This document shows positions 25,559 to 35,938 of a stretch of 64,000 nt of DNA, in pieces; the first letter of the stretch is position 1; each line of letters opens with the position of its first letter. Source of the stretch: an uncultured Pseudomonadota bacterium. GTDB lineage: Bacteria > Pseudomonadota > Gammaproteobacteria > Burkholderiales > SG8-39. The stretch spans positions 5,870 through 69,869 of the forward strand of contig CAIVVS010000260.1 of the NCBI GenBank assembly GCA_903909415.1. Reading direction: 5' to 3'. The notes below the pieces were generated by a model. It worked only from the letters and a program-made list of their open reading frames with translations. It did not search any database and had not been told where the DNA came from. Made by a program: the position numbers and the translations under genes.

Positions 25559-28500
25559 TTGAAGACAAGCGCCACTACCCTGGCCGGTTCATTGGCCGGG
25601 CTGATACGCCGATTCCGCCCGGGAGGATGGGCGGAGGAGTGGTCCGCCGACGAGCCTCCGCTGCGCTCCGAGCTGCTCAGCGTCGAGCAGATGGCCTCCC
25701 ACGGCAAGGCGCTCGCCGCCTCGCATTCGCCGGGACGCAAGCGCATACGCGATCCCCTGCTGACTCGCCTGGCGCGCAACGAGTCGGTGCTGCACCGTGC
25801 GCGCGACCTGCTGATCGCCGCGGTGCTGGACAAGCGCCCGGGCACCCCCGCCGGCGAATGGCTGCTGGACAACTTCCACCTGATCGAAGAGCAGATACGC
25901 ACCGCGCGGCAGCACCTGCCGCCGGACTACAGCCGCGAACTGCCGCGCCTGGGCAACGGCCCTTCCGCCGGGTTGCCGCGCGTCTACGACATCGCGCTGG
26001 AGGCGATCTCGCACGGCGACGGCCAGGTGGACCCGGAAACGCTGGGACGCTTCCTCACCGCCTACCAGAGCGTCACCACCCTGACGCTGGGCGAGCTCTG
26101 GGCGATCCCCATCATGCTGCGCCTGGCGCTGATCGAGAACCTGCGCCGGGTGGGCACGCGCATCATCGCCCACCGCAGCGGGCGCGACCTCGCCGCCGTG
26201 TGGGCCGGCCACATGTCCGACGCGGTGCAGAACGATCCCAAGAGCCTGATCCTGGTGGTGGCGGACATGGCGCGCTCCAACCCGGCGATGACCAGCTCCT
26301 TCGTCGCCGAGATCGCGCGCCGCCTGCAGGGCCAGAGCGCGGCGATGACCATGCCGCTGCACTGGATCGAGCAGCGCCTGGCCGAACTCGGCCTGTCCAT
26401 CGCCCAGCTGGTGCAGGCCGAGAACCAGCAGCAGGCCGCCGACCAGGTCTCGATCAGCAACAGCATCAGCAGCCTGCGCCAGCACGCCGCCACCGACTGG
26501 CACGACTTCGTCGAATCCATGAGCGCCACCGAGCGCATCCTGCGCGAGGATGCCTCGGGCGTGTATCCGCGCATGGACTTCGCCACCCGCGACCACTACC
26601 GGCACGTGGTGGAGTCCCTCGCGCGCCGCGGCGGCCTCACCGAGGAGCGCGTCGCCGGGCTGTGCGTCCGGCTCGCGCTGGACGCCGCCGGGAAGGAAGG
26701 CGCGGCGTCCCCGCCCGACGGCGCATCCGGCACCGGGGACCACCGCGAGGCGCACGTCGGGCACTACCTGGTCGGCGCCGGGCTCGCGCAGCTCGAGGCC
26801 GCGGCCGGCGCGCGCCCGCGCTGGAGCGCCGCCACCCGGTGCGTCGGCACGCGCGGCGCCTACCTCGCCTTCATCCTGCTGGTGACCACGGCGCTGACCG
26901 CGGCCCTGCTGTCGCACGCCGCGGCGAACGGCCTGCCGGGCTGGCTGGCCTGGCCGGGGGCGCTCGCCACCGCGCTCGCGATGAGCCAGCTGGCCATCGC
27001 CATCGCCAACTGGCTGGCCACGCTCACGCTCCTTCCCGAACCCCTGCCGCGGCTGGACTATGCCAAGGGACTGGAACGGGCCTCGCGCACCCTGGTGGTG
27101 ATCCCCACCATGCTCTACACCGAGCGCAACGTGGAGGACCTGGCCGAGTCGCTGGAGGTGCGCTTCCTCGCCAACCGCGACGCCTTCCTGCAGTTCGGCC
27201 TGCTCACGGACTTCGGCGACGCCCCGGCGGCCGAGATGCCGGAGGACGCCGCGCTGCTCGCCCTCGCCTGCGAGCGCATCACCGCGCTGAACCTGAAGTA
27301 CCACGGCGCCGCGCCCGCCGGCGAGGGCGACCCGTTCTTCCTGTTCCACCGTCCGCGGCTGTGGAACGCCCGCGAGGGAGCCTGGATCGGCGAGGAGCGC
27401 AAGCGCGGCAAGCTCGCGGCGCTGAACGGACTGCTGCTCGAGGGCATCAGCGCGCCGTTCTCGCGCATCGTCGGCGACGTCCAGGGCCTGTCCGGGGTGC
27501 GCTACGTGATCACGCTGGACACCGACACCCAGCTGCCGCGCGACTCCGCGCGACGCCTGGTGTCCACCATCGCCCACCCGCTCAACCGCGCGCTCTACGA
27601 TCCGGCGCGCCGCCGCGTCACGCAGGGTTACGGCATCCTGCAGCCGCGCGTGGCGGTGAGCCTGCCGGGCGCGAGCCATTCGCGCTACGCGCTGCTCCAC
27701 GGCGAGGACGCGGGTCTGGATCCCTACACGCGCATGACCTCCGACGTGTACCAGGACCTGTTCGCCGAGGGCTCCTTCACCGGCAAGGGCATCTACGACG
27801 TGGCCGCCTTCGAGCTCGCGCTCAAGGACCGGCTGCCGGAGAACCGCATCCTCAGCCACGACCTGCTGGAGGGCTGCTACGCGCGCTCGGGCTATGCCAG
27901 CGACGTGCAGTTCTACGAGGAGAACCCGTCGCGCTACAGCACCGACGCGAGCCGCCGCCACCGCTGGATGCGCGGCGACTGGCAACTGGCGGCCTGGCTG
28001 CTGCGGCGCGTGCCGGCGGGAGGCCCCGGCGTCGGCGCCCGCGCCACCGAGGCCAACCCGCTGTCGCTGCTGTCCCAGTGGAAGATCTTCGACAACCTGC
28101 GCCGCAGCCTGGTCACGCCCGCGCTCACCGCCATCCTGCTGGCCGGCTGGCTCGCGCTAGACCAGGCCTGGCTCTGGACCGCCGCCGCGCTCGCCGTGCT
28201 GTGGCTGCCCGCCTTCGGCATGACGGCGGTGGAGCTCGCGCGCAAGCCCGCCGAGGCGCCGTTCGCGCAGCACCTTCGCATCGTGCTGCGCTCGGCGCTG
28301 GCGCGGCTGGCGGGATTCGCGTTCGCGGTGGCCTGCATGCCCTTCGAGGCCTGGCTGGCGCTGGACGCGGTGCTGCGCACGCTGTGGCGCGGGCTGGTGA
28401 CGCGCCGGCGCATGCTGGAGTGGACCGCCAGCGCGCGGCTGGACGCGGCCTGCGCGGCGGATGGCAGGCCGGGCACGCCGGCCATCATGCGGGCGCTGTG

Positions 28501-31500
28501 GCTCGCGCCGCTGCTGGCCGCGGGCATGGCCGCGCTGCTCGCCGACCTGCAACCGGCGTCGCTGGCGCCGGCCGCGCCGGTGCTGCTGCTGTGGCTGGCC
28601 TGCCCGCTGGTGGTGTGGTGGCTGGGCCAGCCGGTCGCCGGCACACCCGCCAGCCTGGACGCGGAGCAGACGCTGTTCCTGCGCACCATCGCCCGGCGCA
28701 CCTGGGCATTCTTCGACACCTTCGTCAGCGCGGAGGACCACTGGCTGCCGCCCGACAACTTCCAGGAGACGCGCGACAAGGGACTGGCCCACCGCACCTC
28801 GCCGACCAACATGGGCCTGTCGCTGCTGGCCAACCTGTCGGCGCACGACTTCGGCTACATCACCACCACCCGCCTGATCCAGCGCACCACCGACGCGCTC
28901 GCCACCATGCGCCTGCTCGAGCGCCACCGCGGCCACTTCTACAACTGGTACGACACCCAGACCCTCAAGCCGCTGCTGCCGGTCTACGTGTCCTCGGTGG
29001 ACAGCGGCAACCTTGCCGGCCACCTGGTCACCCTGGCGCCCGGGCTGGAGGGCATCGCGCGCCAGCCGATCAGCGGCGTGCGCTGGCTGGACGGGCTGGA
29101 GGACACGTTCCTGACGCTGGCGGGCACGCCCCCCACCGCCGCGGCCGGGTCGCTGCGCAAGTTCCAGGCGCACCTGGACGAGGCGCGCGCCACGCCGCCG
29201 GCGGGCCTGCGCGACCTGCACCGCTGCCTGGAACGCATGGCGGCCACCGCAGTGCGCATCACCCGCGAACTGGGCGAGGCCGGCGGCCCGGAACCCTACA
29301 CCTGGGCGCAGGCGCTGGAGCGCCATTGCCACGAACTGCTCGGCGAGATCGCGTGGCTCGCACCCTGGACCGTGCTGGCCGGCACGCCGCCCGGTTCCGG
29401 CGAGCTGGCGCAGCTGGAGCGCATCCCGCTGCTGGGTGAACTGGCCGGACTGGAACGGGAACTGCAGCCGGCGATCGCCGCGCGCCTCGCGCTGACCACC
29501 AGCCCGGCCGAGCGCGCCTGGCTGGGCGCGGTGGCCAACGGGCTCACGCAGGCCGCCGCGCGCGGCAACGAGCGCATCAAGCAGCTGGCCGGGCTCGCCG
29601 CGCAGGCCGCCGCGATGGCCCGCATGGACTACGACTTCCTCTACGACGAGGTGCGCCACCTGCTCGCCATCGGCTACCACGTCACCGAGCACCGGCGCGA
29701 CCCCGGCTGCTACGACCTGCTGGCTTCGGAGGCGCGCTTCGCGGTGTTCGTCGGCATCGCGCAGGGCAAGCTGCCGCAGGAGAGCTGGTTCGCGCTGGGG
29801 CGCTCGCTGATCAACGTGGGCAACGGCCCGACCCTGCTGTCCTGGAGCGGCTCGATGTTCGAGTACCTGATGCCGCTGATCGTGATGCCGACCTTCGACA
29901 ACACGCTGCTGGACGAGAGCTACCGCGCGGCGGTCCGGCGCCAGGTCGAGTACGGCCGCGAGCGCGGCGTGCCCTGGGGCATGTCCGAGTCCGGCTACAA
30001 CGCCATCGACGCCGCCCACAACTACCAGTACCGCGCCTTCGGCGTGCCAGGCCTGGGCATACGCCGGGGCCTGTCCAGCGACCTGGTCATCGCCCCCTAC
30101 GCCAGCGCACTGGCGCTGATGGTCGCCCCGGACGAGGCCTGCTCCAACCTGCAGCGCCTCGCGGCAGAAGGCATGCTCGGGCGCTACGGCTTCTACGAGG
30201 CGGCCGACTACACCGCCTCGCGCCTGCGCCGGCGCGAGACCTGCGCCGTGGTGCGCTCCTACATGGCGCACCACCAGGCGATGAGCCTGCTGGCCTTCAG
30301 CGACCTGCTGCTGGACCGGCCCATGCAGCGGCGCTTCGCCTCCGACCCGCTGGTGCGCGCGACCATCCTGCTGCTGCAGGAGCGCATCCCCAAGGCCAAC
30401 GCGCTCTACCTGACGGACCGGGAAGGCGCCGACTACCGGGTGTCGGACGAGGCGCAGGAGCTGCCGCTGCGCCTGTTCAGCACGCCGGACACGCGCCTGC
30501 CCGAGGTGCAGCTGCTGTCCAACGGCCGCTACAACGTCATGGTCACCAACGCGGGCGGCGGCTACAGCCGCTGGAAGGACGTCGCGGTCACGCGCTGGCG
30601 CGAGGACAGCACCGGCGACCCGTGGGGCACGTTCTGCTACCTGCGCGACACCGGCACCGGCAAGGTCTGGTCGCCCTCGCTGCAGCCCACGCTCAGGCGC
30701 ATGGACGCCTACGAGGCGGTGTTCACCGAGCAGCGCGTGGAGTTCCGCTGCAACGACGCGGAGTTCGACACCCAGACCGAGATCGTGGTGTCGCCCGAGG
30801 ACGACATCGAGATCCGCCGGGTGCGCGTCACCAACCGCACGCGCACCCGGCGCAGCATCGACGCCACCAGCTACGCCGAGGTGGTGCTGGCGGCGTCCTC
30901 GGCCGACGACCTGCACCCGGCCTTCAGCAACCTGTTCATCCAGACCGAGATCGACGCCGCGCGCGGCGCGATCCTCTGCACCCGGCGCCAGCGCTCCAGC
31001 GGCGAGGCCACGATCTGGATGCTGCACATGATGGCGGTGCACGGCGTCGCCGACTCGCAGGTGTCCTACGAGACGGACCGCGCCCGCTTCATCGGCCGCG
31101 GCAACGCACCGGTCGACCCGCGCGCGCTGCAGGCCGGCGTGTCGCTTTCGGGCTCGCAGGGATCGGTGCTCGACCCGGTCGTGTCGGTGCGGCGCAGCGT
31201 CGCGCTGGACCCGATGCAGACCGTCACCTTCGACCTGGTGACCGGCATCGGCGAGGACCGCGCCGCCTGCCTGCTGCTGGCCGAGAAGTACCAGGACCGG
31301 CGCCTCGCCGACCGCGCCTTCGAGATGGCGTGGACGCACAGCCAGGTGGCGCTGCGCCAGATCAACGTCACCGAGGCGGACGCGCAGCTCTACGGGCGGC
31401 TGGCCGGTTCGGTGATCCACGCCAACCGTTCGCTGCGCGCGGATGCGGCGGTGATCGCCGCCAACCGGCGCGGCCAGTCAGGGCTGTGGGGCTACGCCAT

Positions 31501-34399
31501 CTCGGGCGACCTGCCGATCGTGCTGGTCCAGCTGAAGGACCCGGCCAACATCGAACTGGCGCGCCAGATGGTGCAGGCGCATGCCTACTGGCGGCTCAAG
31601 GGCCTGGCGGTGGACCTGGTGATCTGGAACGAGGAGCGCGGCAGCTACCGGCAGGCGCTGCACGAGCAGATCATGGGACTGATCGCGGCCGGCCAGGAGA
31701 CCAGCGTCATCGACCGGCCCGGCGGCATCTTCGTGCGCTCGGCCGACCAGATCTCCAACGAGGACCGCATCCTGCTGCAGTCGGTGGCGCGCGTGGTGCT
31801 CACCGATGCGCGCGGCAGCCTCGCCGACCAGGTCAAGCGCATCCCCCCCGCGGACCTCGCCATGCCCAAGCTCGTGCCGGGCCGGGCGCGCGCGCCCGCC
31901 CCCGCCAGGCTGCCCGGCGCGCCGGCGGACGCGCAGCGCGCGGACCTCTACCTGCCCAACGGCACCGGCGGCTTCACCCCGGACGGACGGGAATACGTGA
32001 TCACCACCACCCACCCGCAGGCCACGCCCACGCCCTGGGTGAACGTGCTGGCCAATCCGCGATTCGGCTGCGTGGTGTCCGACAGCGGGTCGATGTACAC
32101 CTGGAACGAGAACGCGCACGAGTTCCGGCTCACGCCGTGGAGCAACGACTCGGTGGGCGACGTGAGCGGCGAGGCCTTCTACCTGCGCGACGAGGAAACC
32201 GGCCACGCCTGGTCGCCCAGCGGCCTGCCGCGGCGCGGCACCGGGCCCTACGTCACGCGCCACGGCTTCGGCTACAGCGTGTTCGAGCACACCGAGGACG
32301 GCGTGGCCTCCGAGCTCACGGTGTTCGTCTCGCACGACCTGCCGGTGAAGTTCGCGGTGCTGAAGGTGCGCAACGTGTCGGGACGGACCCGCCAGCTGTC
32401 GGCCACCGGCTACGTGGAATGGGTGCTGGGCAACTCGCGCCACAAGTCCGGCATGCACGTGGTCACCGAGATCGACACCCAGGGCGGCGCGCTGTTCGCG
32501 CGCAACGCCTACAACCCCGAGTTCGGCGAATGCGTGGCCTTCTTCGACGCCGACGACGCGGCGCGCACCGTCAGCGGCGACCGCGCCGAGTTCATCGGCC
32601 GCAACCGCAGCCTGCGCGACCCGGCCGCGATGGGCCGGGCGCACCTGTCGGGGCGCGTGGGCGCGGCCCTCGACCCCTGTGCCGCGATCCAGGTTCCCTT
32701 CGAGCTGGCCGACGGCGCGACGCGCGAGGTGATCTTCCGGATGGGAACCGGCCAGGGCAAGGATGACGCGAGCAGCCTGGTGCAGCGCCTGCGCCGGTCC
32801 GGCACCGCCCGCGACGCGCTGGCCGCGGTGCGCGCCTACTGGAACCACGCGCTGGGCGCCGTCCAGGTGCGCACGCCCGAGCGCTCGCTGGACGTGCTGT
32901 GCAACGGCTGGCTGGTGTACCAGACCATGGGTTGCCGCCTGTGGGGGCGCAGCGGCCACTACCAGTCGGGCGGGGCCTTCGGCTTCCGCGACCAGCTGCA
33001 GGACGTGATGGCGCTGGTGCACACGCAGCCGGGACTGGCGCGCGAGCACCTGCTGCGCTGCGCCTCGCGCCAGTTCCTCGAGGGCGACGTGCAGCACTGG
33101 TGGCATCCGCTGGCCGGGCGCGGCGTGCGCACGCATTGCGCCGACGACTTCCTGTGGCTGCCGCTGGCGGCGTGCCGCTACGTCCGGGCGACGGGCGATA
33201 CGGCGCTGCTGGACGAACAGGTGTACTTCCTCGACGGGCGCGCGGTGAACCCGGGCGAGGACTCGTACTACGACCTGCCGCAGCGCTCGCTGGAATCGGC
33301 CAGCGTCTACCAGCACTGCGTGCGCGCCATCCTGCGCGGCTTCCGCTACGGCGAGCACGGTCTGCCGCTGATGGGCTCGGGCGACTGGAACGACGGCATG
33401 AACCTGGTGGGCGCCGGCGGCCGCGGCGAGAGCGTCTGGCTGGGCTTCTTCCTGCACCACGTGCTGCAGGCCTTCGTCCCGGTGGCGCGCGCGCACGGGG
33501 ACGCGGCGTTCGCCGAGCGCTGCGAGGCCGAGGCGCTGCACCTGCGCGAGAACATCGAGGCGCACGGCTGGGACGGCGCCTGGTACCGGCGCGCCTGGTT
33601 CGACGACGGCACGCCGCTGGGCTCGTCGGTGAACGAGGAATGCAGCATCGATTCGGTTGCGCAGTCCTGGTCGGTGCTCTCGGGCGTGGCGAGCCCGCAG
33701 CGCGCCCGCACCGCCATGGCCTCACTTGACGAGCGCCTGGTGGACCGCCAGCACGCGCTGGTGCGCCTGCTCGCCCCGCCCTTCGACCGCTGCGAGCCCG
33801 ATCCCGGCTACATCCGGGGCTACCTGCCCGGGGTGCGCGAGAACGGCGGCCAGTACACCCATGCGGCGATCTGGGCGACCATGGCCTTCGCCGAGCTGAA
33901 GGACCACGGGAAGGCCTGGGAACTGTTCCGCATGATCAACCCGTTAAACCACGGCAGCTCGCCGGCCCGGTCCGGCATCTACATGGTGGAACCCTACGTG
34001 GTCGCCGCCGACGTGTATGCCGTGGCGCCGCACACCGGGCGCGGGGGCTGGACCTGGTACACCGGCTCGGCCGGCTGGATGTACCAGCTGGTCACCGAGT
34101 CGCTGCTGGGCCTGCGCATCGAAGCCGGCCGGCTGCGCATCGAACCCTGCCTGCCGGCGGACTGGCCCGGATTCGGCATGAGCTACCGATTCGGCGCCAC
34201 CACCTATCGCCTCGAAGTGGTGGTCCAGCCGGGCTCGACGCTGGCCCCGGCCATGAGCCTGGACGGCGAGCCGCAGCCTGACGGGTGGATCACGCTGCGC
34301 GACGACGGCACCGAGCACCACGCGCAGTTGCTGCTGCCCGGCGCCCCCGCCGCGGGGGAGGCCGCGACGCCTCAGCGCTTGCCGGTGATCGCAGCGTAA
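25559..34399 (+). CDS. ndvB: cyclic beta-1,2-glucan synthase (NdvB/ChvB type)
   Basis: A giant inner-membrane enzyme of 2946 residues that initiates, elongates, sizes and cyclises periplasmic beta-1,2-glucan from UDP-glucose. Order of parts: N-terminal region, TM helices about 430-490, GT84 transferase domain with DTDTQLPRD near 655, TM helices about 850-1030, glycoamylase-like domain (PDNFQETRDKGLAHRTSPTN near 1065; RSYMAHHQAMSLLA near 1565), carbohydrate-binding domains, and a GH94 phosphorylase-like domain with FGFRDQLQD near 2475 and GSGDWNDGMN near 2607 that controls ring size. It starts with TTG at 25559; downstream ATGs would remove conserved N-terminal sequence. The frame is intact over 8.8 kb. 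It stands alone. Confidence 0.95.
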   Translation: MKTSATTLAGSLAGLIRRFRPGGWAEEWSADEPPLRSELLSVEQMASHGKALAASHSPGRKRIRDPLLTRLARNESVLHRARDLLIAAVLDKRPGTPAGEWLLDNFHLIEEQIRTARQHLPPDYSRELPRLGNGPSAGLPRVYDIALEAISHGDGQVDPETLGRFLTAYQSVTTLTLGELWAIPIMLRLALIENLRRVGTRIIAHRSGRDLAAVWAGHMSDAVQNDPKSLILVVADMARSNPAMTSSFVAEIARRLQGQSAAMTMPLHWIEQRLAELGLSIAQLVQAENQQQAADQVSISNSISSLRQHAATDWHDFVESMSATERILREDASGVYPRMDFATRDHYRHVVESLARRGGLTEERVAGLCVRLALDAAGKEGAASPPDGASGTGDHREAHVGHYLVGAGLAQLEAAAGARPRWSAATRCVGTRGAYLAFILLVTTALTAALLSHAAANGLPGWLAWPGALATALAMSQLAIAIANWLATLTLLPEPLPRLDYAKGLERASRTLVVIPTMLYTERNVEDLAESLEVRFLANRDAFLQFGLLTDFGDAPAAEMPEDAALLALACERITALNLKYHGAAPAGEGDPFFLFHRPRLWNAREGAWIGEERKRGKLAALNGLLLEGISAPFSRIVGDVQGLSGVRYVITLDTDTQLPRDSARRLVSTIAHPLNRALYDPARRRVTQGYGILQPRVAVSLPGASHSRYALLHGEDAGLDPYTRMTSDVYQDLFAEGSFTGKGIYDVAAFELALKDRLPENRILSHDLLEGCYARSGYASDVQFYEENPSRYSTDASRRHRWMRGDWQLAAWLLRRVPAGGPGVGARATEANPLSLLSQWKIFDNLRRSLVTPALTAILLAGWLALDQAWLWTAAALAVLWLPAFGMTAVELARKPAEAPFAQHLRIVLRSALARLAGFAFAVACMPFEAWLALDAVLRTLWRGLVTRRRMLEWTASARLDAACAADGRPGTPAIMRALWLAPLLAAGMAALLADLQPASLAPAAPVLLLWLACPLVVWWLGQPVAGTPASLDAEQTLFLRTIARRTWAFFDTFVSAEDHWLPPDNFQETRDKGLAHRTSPTNMGLSLLANLSAHDFGYITTTRLIQRTTDALATMRLLERHRGHFYNWYDTQTLKPLLPVYVSSVDSGNLAGHLVTLAPGLEGIARQPISGVRWLDGLEDTFLTLAGTPPTAAAGSLRKFQAHLDEARATPPAGLRDLHRCLERMAATAVRITRELGEAGGPEPYTWAQALERHCHELLGEIAWLAPWTVLAGTPPGSGELAQLERIPLLGELAGLERELQPAIAARLALTTSPAERAWLGAVANGLTQAAARGNERIKQLAGLAAQAAAMARMDYDFLYDEVRHLLAIGYHVTEHRRDPGCYDLLASEARFAVFVGIAQGKLPQESWFALGRSLINVGNGPTLLSWSGSMFEYLMPLIVMPTFDNTLLDESYRAAVRRQVEYGRERGVPWGMSESGYNAIDAAHNYQYRAFGVPGLGIRRGLSSDLVIAPYASALALMVAPDEACSNLQRLAAEGMLGRYGFYEAADYTASRLRRRETCAVVRSYMAHHQAMSLLAFSDLLLDRPMQRRFASDPLVRATILLLQERIPKANALYLTDREGADYRVSDEAQELPLRLFSTPDTRLPEVQLLSNGRYNVMVTNAGGGYSRWKDVAVTRWREDSTGDPWGTFCYLRDTGTGKVWSPSLQPTLRRMDAYEAVFTEQRVEFRCNDAEFDTQTEIVVSPEDDIEIRRVRVTNRTRTRRSIDATSYAEVVLAASSADDLHPAFSNLFIQTEIDAARGAILCTRRQRSSGEATIWMLHMMAVHGVADSQVSYETDRARFIGRGNAPVDPRALQAGVSLSGSQGSVLDPVVSVRRSVALDPMQTVTFDLVTGIGEDRAACLLLAEKYQDRRLADRAFEMAWTHSQVALRQINVTEADAQLYGRLAGSVIHANRSLRADAAVIAANRRGQSGLWGYAISGDLPIVLVQLKDPANIELARQMVQAHAYWRLKGLAVDLVIWNEERGSYRQALHEQIMGLIAAGQETSVIDRPGGIFVRSADQISNEDRILLQSVARVVLTDARGSLADQVKRIPPADLAMPKLVPGRARAPAPARLPGAPADAQRADLYLPNGTGGFTPDGREYVITTTHPQATPTPWVNVLANPRFGCVVSDSGSMYTWNENAHEFRLTPWSNDSVGDVSGEAFYLRDEETGHAWSPSGLPRRGTGPYVTRHGFGYSVFEHTEDGVASELTVFVSHDLPVKFAVLKVRNVSGRTRQLSATGYVEWVLGNSRHKSGMHVVTEIDTQGGALFARNAYNPEFGECVAFFDADDAARTVSGDRAEFIGRNRSLRDPAAMGRAHLSGRVGAALDPCAAIQVPFELADGATREVIFRMGTGQGKDDASSLVQRLRRSGTARDALAAVRAYWNHALGAVQVRTPERSLDVLCNGWLVYQTMGCRLWGRSGHYQSGGAFGFRDQLQDVMALVHTQPGLAREHLLRCASRQFLEGDVQHWWHPLAGRGVRTHCADDFLWLPLAACRYVRATGDTALLDEQVYFLDGRAVNPGEDSYYDLPQRSLESASVYQHCVRAILRGFRYGEHGLPLMGSGDWNDGMNLVGAGGRGESVWLGFFLHHVLQAFVPVARAHGDAAFAERCEAEALHLRENIEAHGWDGAWYRRAWFDDGTPLGSSVNEECSIDSVAQSWSVLSGVASPQRARTAMASLDERLVDRQHALVRLLAPPFDRCEPDPGYIRGYLPGVRENGGQYTHAAIWATMAFAELKDHGKAWELFRMINPLNHGSSPARSGIYMVEPYVVAADVYAVAPHTGRGGWTWYTGSAGWMYQLVTESLLGLRIEAGRLRIEPCLPADWPGFGMSYRFGATTYRLEVVVQPGSTLAPAMSLDGEPQPDGWITLRDDGTEHHAQLLLPGAPAAGEAATPQRLPVIAA

Positions 34400-34584
34400 G
34401 CCAGCGCGCAGCCACCCGCCACCACCAGCGGGGACAGGAACACCGTGTGGGTGCGTTCCGCGGTCGCGGTGATGGAGCCGATCTGCAATACCGATTCGGT
34501 CGTGGTGTAGCTGAAGAGCTCGTAACCGAGCACCGCTGCGCCCAGCGCGATGAACACGAGGCCGGCGATCTGGATGGGCTTCAT
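34372..34584 (-). CDS. small two-span inner-membrane protein
   Basis: A 70-residue protein from MKPIQIAGLVFIALGAAVLGY with helices at about residues 4-22 and 47-66 separated by TTTESVLQIGSITATAERTHT. Short proteins of this layout are common in proteobacteria and have no known function. Its last 28 bases overlap the 3' end of the convergent glucan synthase gene. ATG 34629 is an alternative start. Confidence 0.65.
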   Translation of the reverse strand: MKPIQIAGLVFIALGAAVLGYELFSYTTTESVLQIGSITATAERTHTVFLSPLVVAGGCALAYAAITGKR

Positions 34585-34845
34585 GGCGGCTTTCACTGCG
34601 AGGTCCCGCGCCACCAGACTGGATGCCACGGTGCGCCCGCGACCCTCAGAACTGGGGCTAGGCGCCCATTGGCGCCGTCAGCCTGGTCGCGGTGGGATGG
34701 AGCCGAACAGCTTGCGGATCGACGCGCTTGCCGCCTTCAGGCGCAATCGCAAGGGGACACGAAGCCATGCATGCGCCATGCAACCGCGAACTTCAGTTTG
34801 CTGTCGAACACCCCGCCGGGCGATCAGGCGGCCCCCGGTTCGCAG

Positions 34846-35634
34846 CTACCTACGATCGCCGAGCAGCCCCGGCATCACGGTATAGACGAACAGCAGCACG
34901 GTTGCGCCTTCGGTGCCGGAGCTGACAGAGCCGCCGGTCGGGCGGTTCTTCTCCGCGAGCGTCTGGATCAGCTTGGCCACCCCGCCCTCCTGGATGAGCT
35001 GGGCGAAATTGGACTGGTAGGTGGTGATCAGGCTGATGCCGCCGATCTTCACGTCGTACACCTTCCACCCGGCCGCGGTTTTCTCCATGTCGTAGTCGAT
35101 GGAGACGCGCTGCGATGCGGTCTGCTTCACGCTCGAGCGGACCGTGACATCGGCGTCGCCGGGAGTCAGCCTCAGGGGCTTGTACTCGATGGGCTGGTCC
35201 CGGTAGTTGGTGAGCGCGGCGGAATAGGTGCGCACGAGCAGGGACGTGAACTCCGCGACCAGCGTGCCCTGCTGTTCGGGCGTGGCCAGGCGCCAGTTCC
35301 GGCCCAGCGCAAACTGCGTCATGTGCTGGAAGTTGAACAGCGGCAGGATCATCGACTGGACGATCTCCGAGACCTTGCCAGGCGTGGGCGACTTCTGTCC
35401 CCGCTCCGCCCGCAGGCTGGCGGTGACCGCGGTCGTGACCGCCGCGAGCATCACATCCGGGGCCGCATCCGTCAGGGCGGACGCGGCCGGGGACACCTCC
35501 GGGGACTCCCGTGCCGCTTCGCTGAGCAGGACTGGCAGGGGTCCACGCGCGTCCGATTCAGCGGCATTCGCGGCGCCTTGGAGCCCCGCAACGAGAAGGA
35601 TGAGGGCGAAAGCCTTGACTGGTTCGGTGTGCAT
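34846..35634 (-). CDS. MlaC/Ttg2D-like phospholipid-binding protein
   Basis: A 262-residue exported protein with a signal peptide ending GAANAAE and the MlaC fold (PF05494) from about residue 60: ILPLFNFQHMTQFALGRNWRLATPEQQGTLVAEFTSLLVRTYSAAL and VYDVKIGGISLITTYQSNFAQLIQEGGVAKLIQTLAEKN. MlaC ferries phospholipids between outer and inner membranes. The mla operon is not here. After the normal end of the domain there are 32 extra residues with a hydrophobic patch (ATVLLFVYTVMPGLLG), not usual for MlaC. GGGGAAGG precedes the ATG at 35634. Confidence 0.82.
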   Translation of the reverse strand: MHTEPVKAFALILLVAGLQGAANAAESDARGPLPVLLSEAARESPEVSPAASALTDAAPDVMLAAVTTAVTASLRAERGQKSPTPGKVSEIVQSMILPLFNFQHMTQFALGRNWRLATPEQQGTLVAEFTSLLVRTYSAALTNYRDQPIEYKPLRLTPGDADVTVRSSVKQTASQRVSIDYDMEKTAAGWKVYDVKIGGISLITTYQSNFAQLIQEGGVAKLIQTLAEKNRPTGGSVSSGTEGATVLLFVYTVMPGLLGDRR

Positions 35635-35938
35635 GCCTTCCCCCGTGTCCGGACTGCCAGATCGCAGGCGCGCGGCGGACTGGAACCGGCGCCCGCCATC
35701 CCTACTGGACTGCGCCACCAGTCTGCGCTTTCGAGTCGCCGGCACTGTGCGCTGGGCCACGTTGGATGTGTTCGACAGCGAACAGACGCAGGAGGACGCC
35801 GCCTGCAGCATCCCGGCACCGGACCGTACCGCCTGGTCCGCCTCGCGCGCCGAAGGCAACCTGAACCAAGACTGGCTCCCCTTGACATTGCACCTCCCGA
35901 AGCAAGCCATCCGCGCAGGCGCGGCCCGCCACGGCAGG
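35635..35938. other. 304-bp divergent intergenic region
   Basis: This region separates the MlaC-like gene from a Crp/Fnr regulator. It holds a perfect palindrome TGTTCG-ACAG-CGAACA at 35769-35784 and a TTGACA at 35883-35888 with no good -10 box at 17 bp. The reading frame of the regulator stays open through the region but contains no ATG and no recognisable homology, so it was left non-coding. Confidence 0.4.

Noticed and set aside
28157..31420. Minus-strand open frame of 1087 codons opposite the glucan synthase gene
   Set aside because: Composition (Arg/Gln/His/Val-rich) is that of a shadow frame and the plus strand carries recognised catalytic motifs throughout.
35228..35938. N-terminal extension of the Crp/Fnr frame
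   Set aside because: The upstream part overlaps the MlaC-like gene on the other strand and has no domain similarity; GTG 35939 gives the usual family length.
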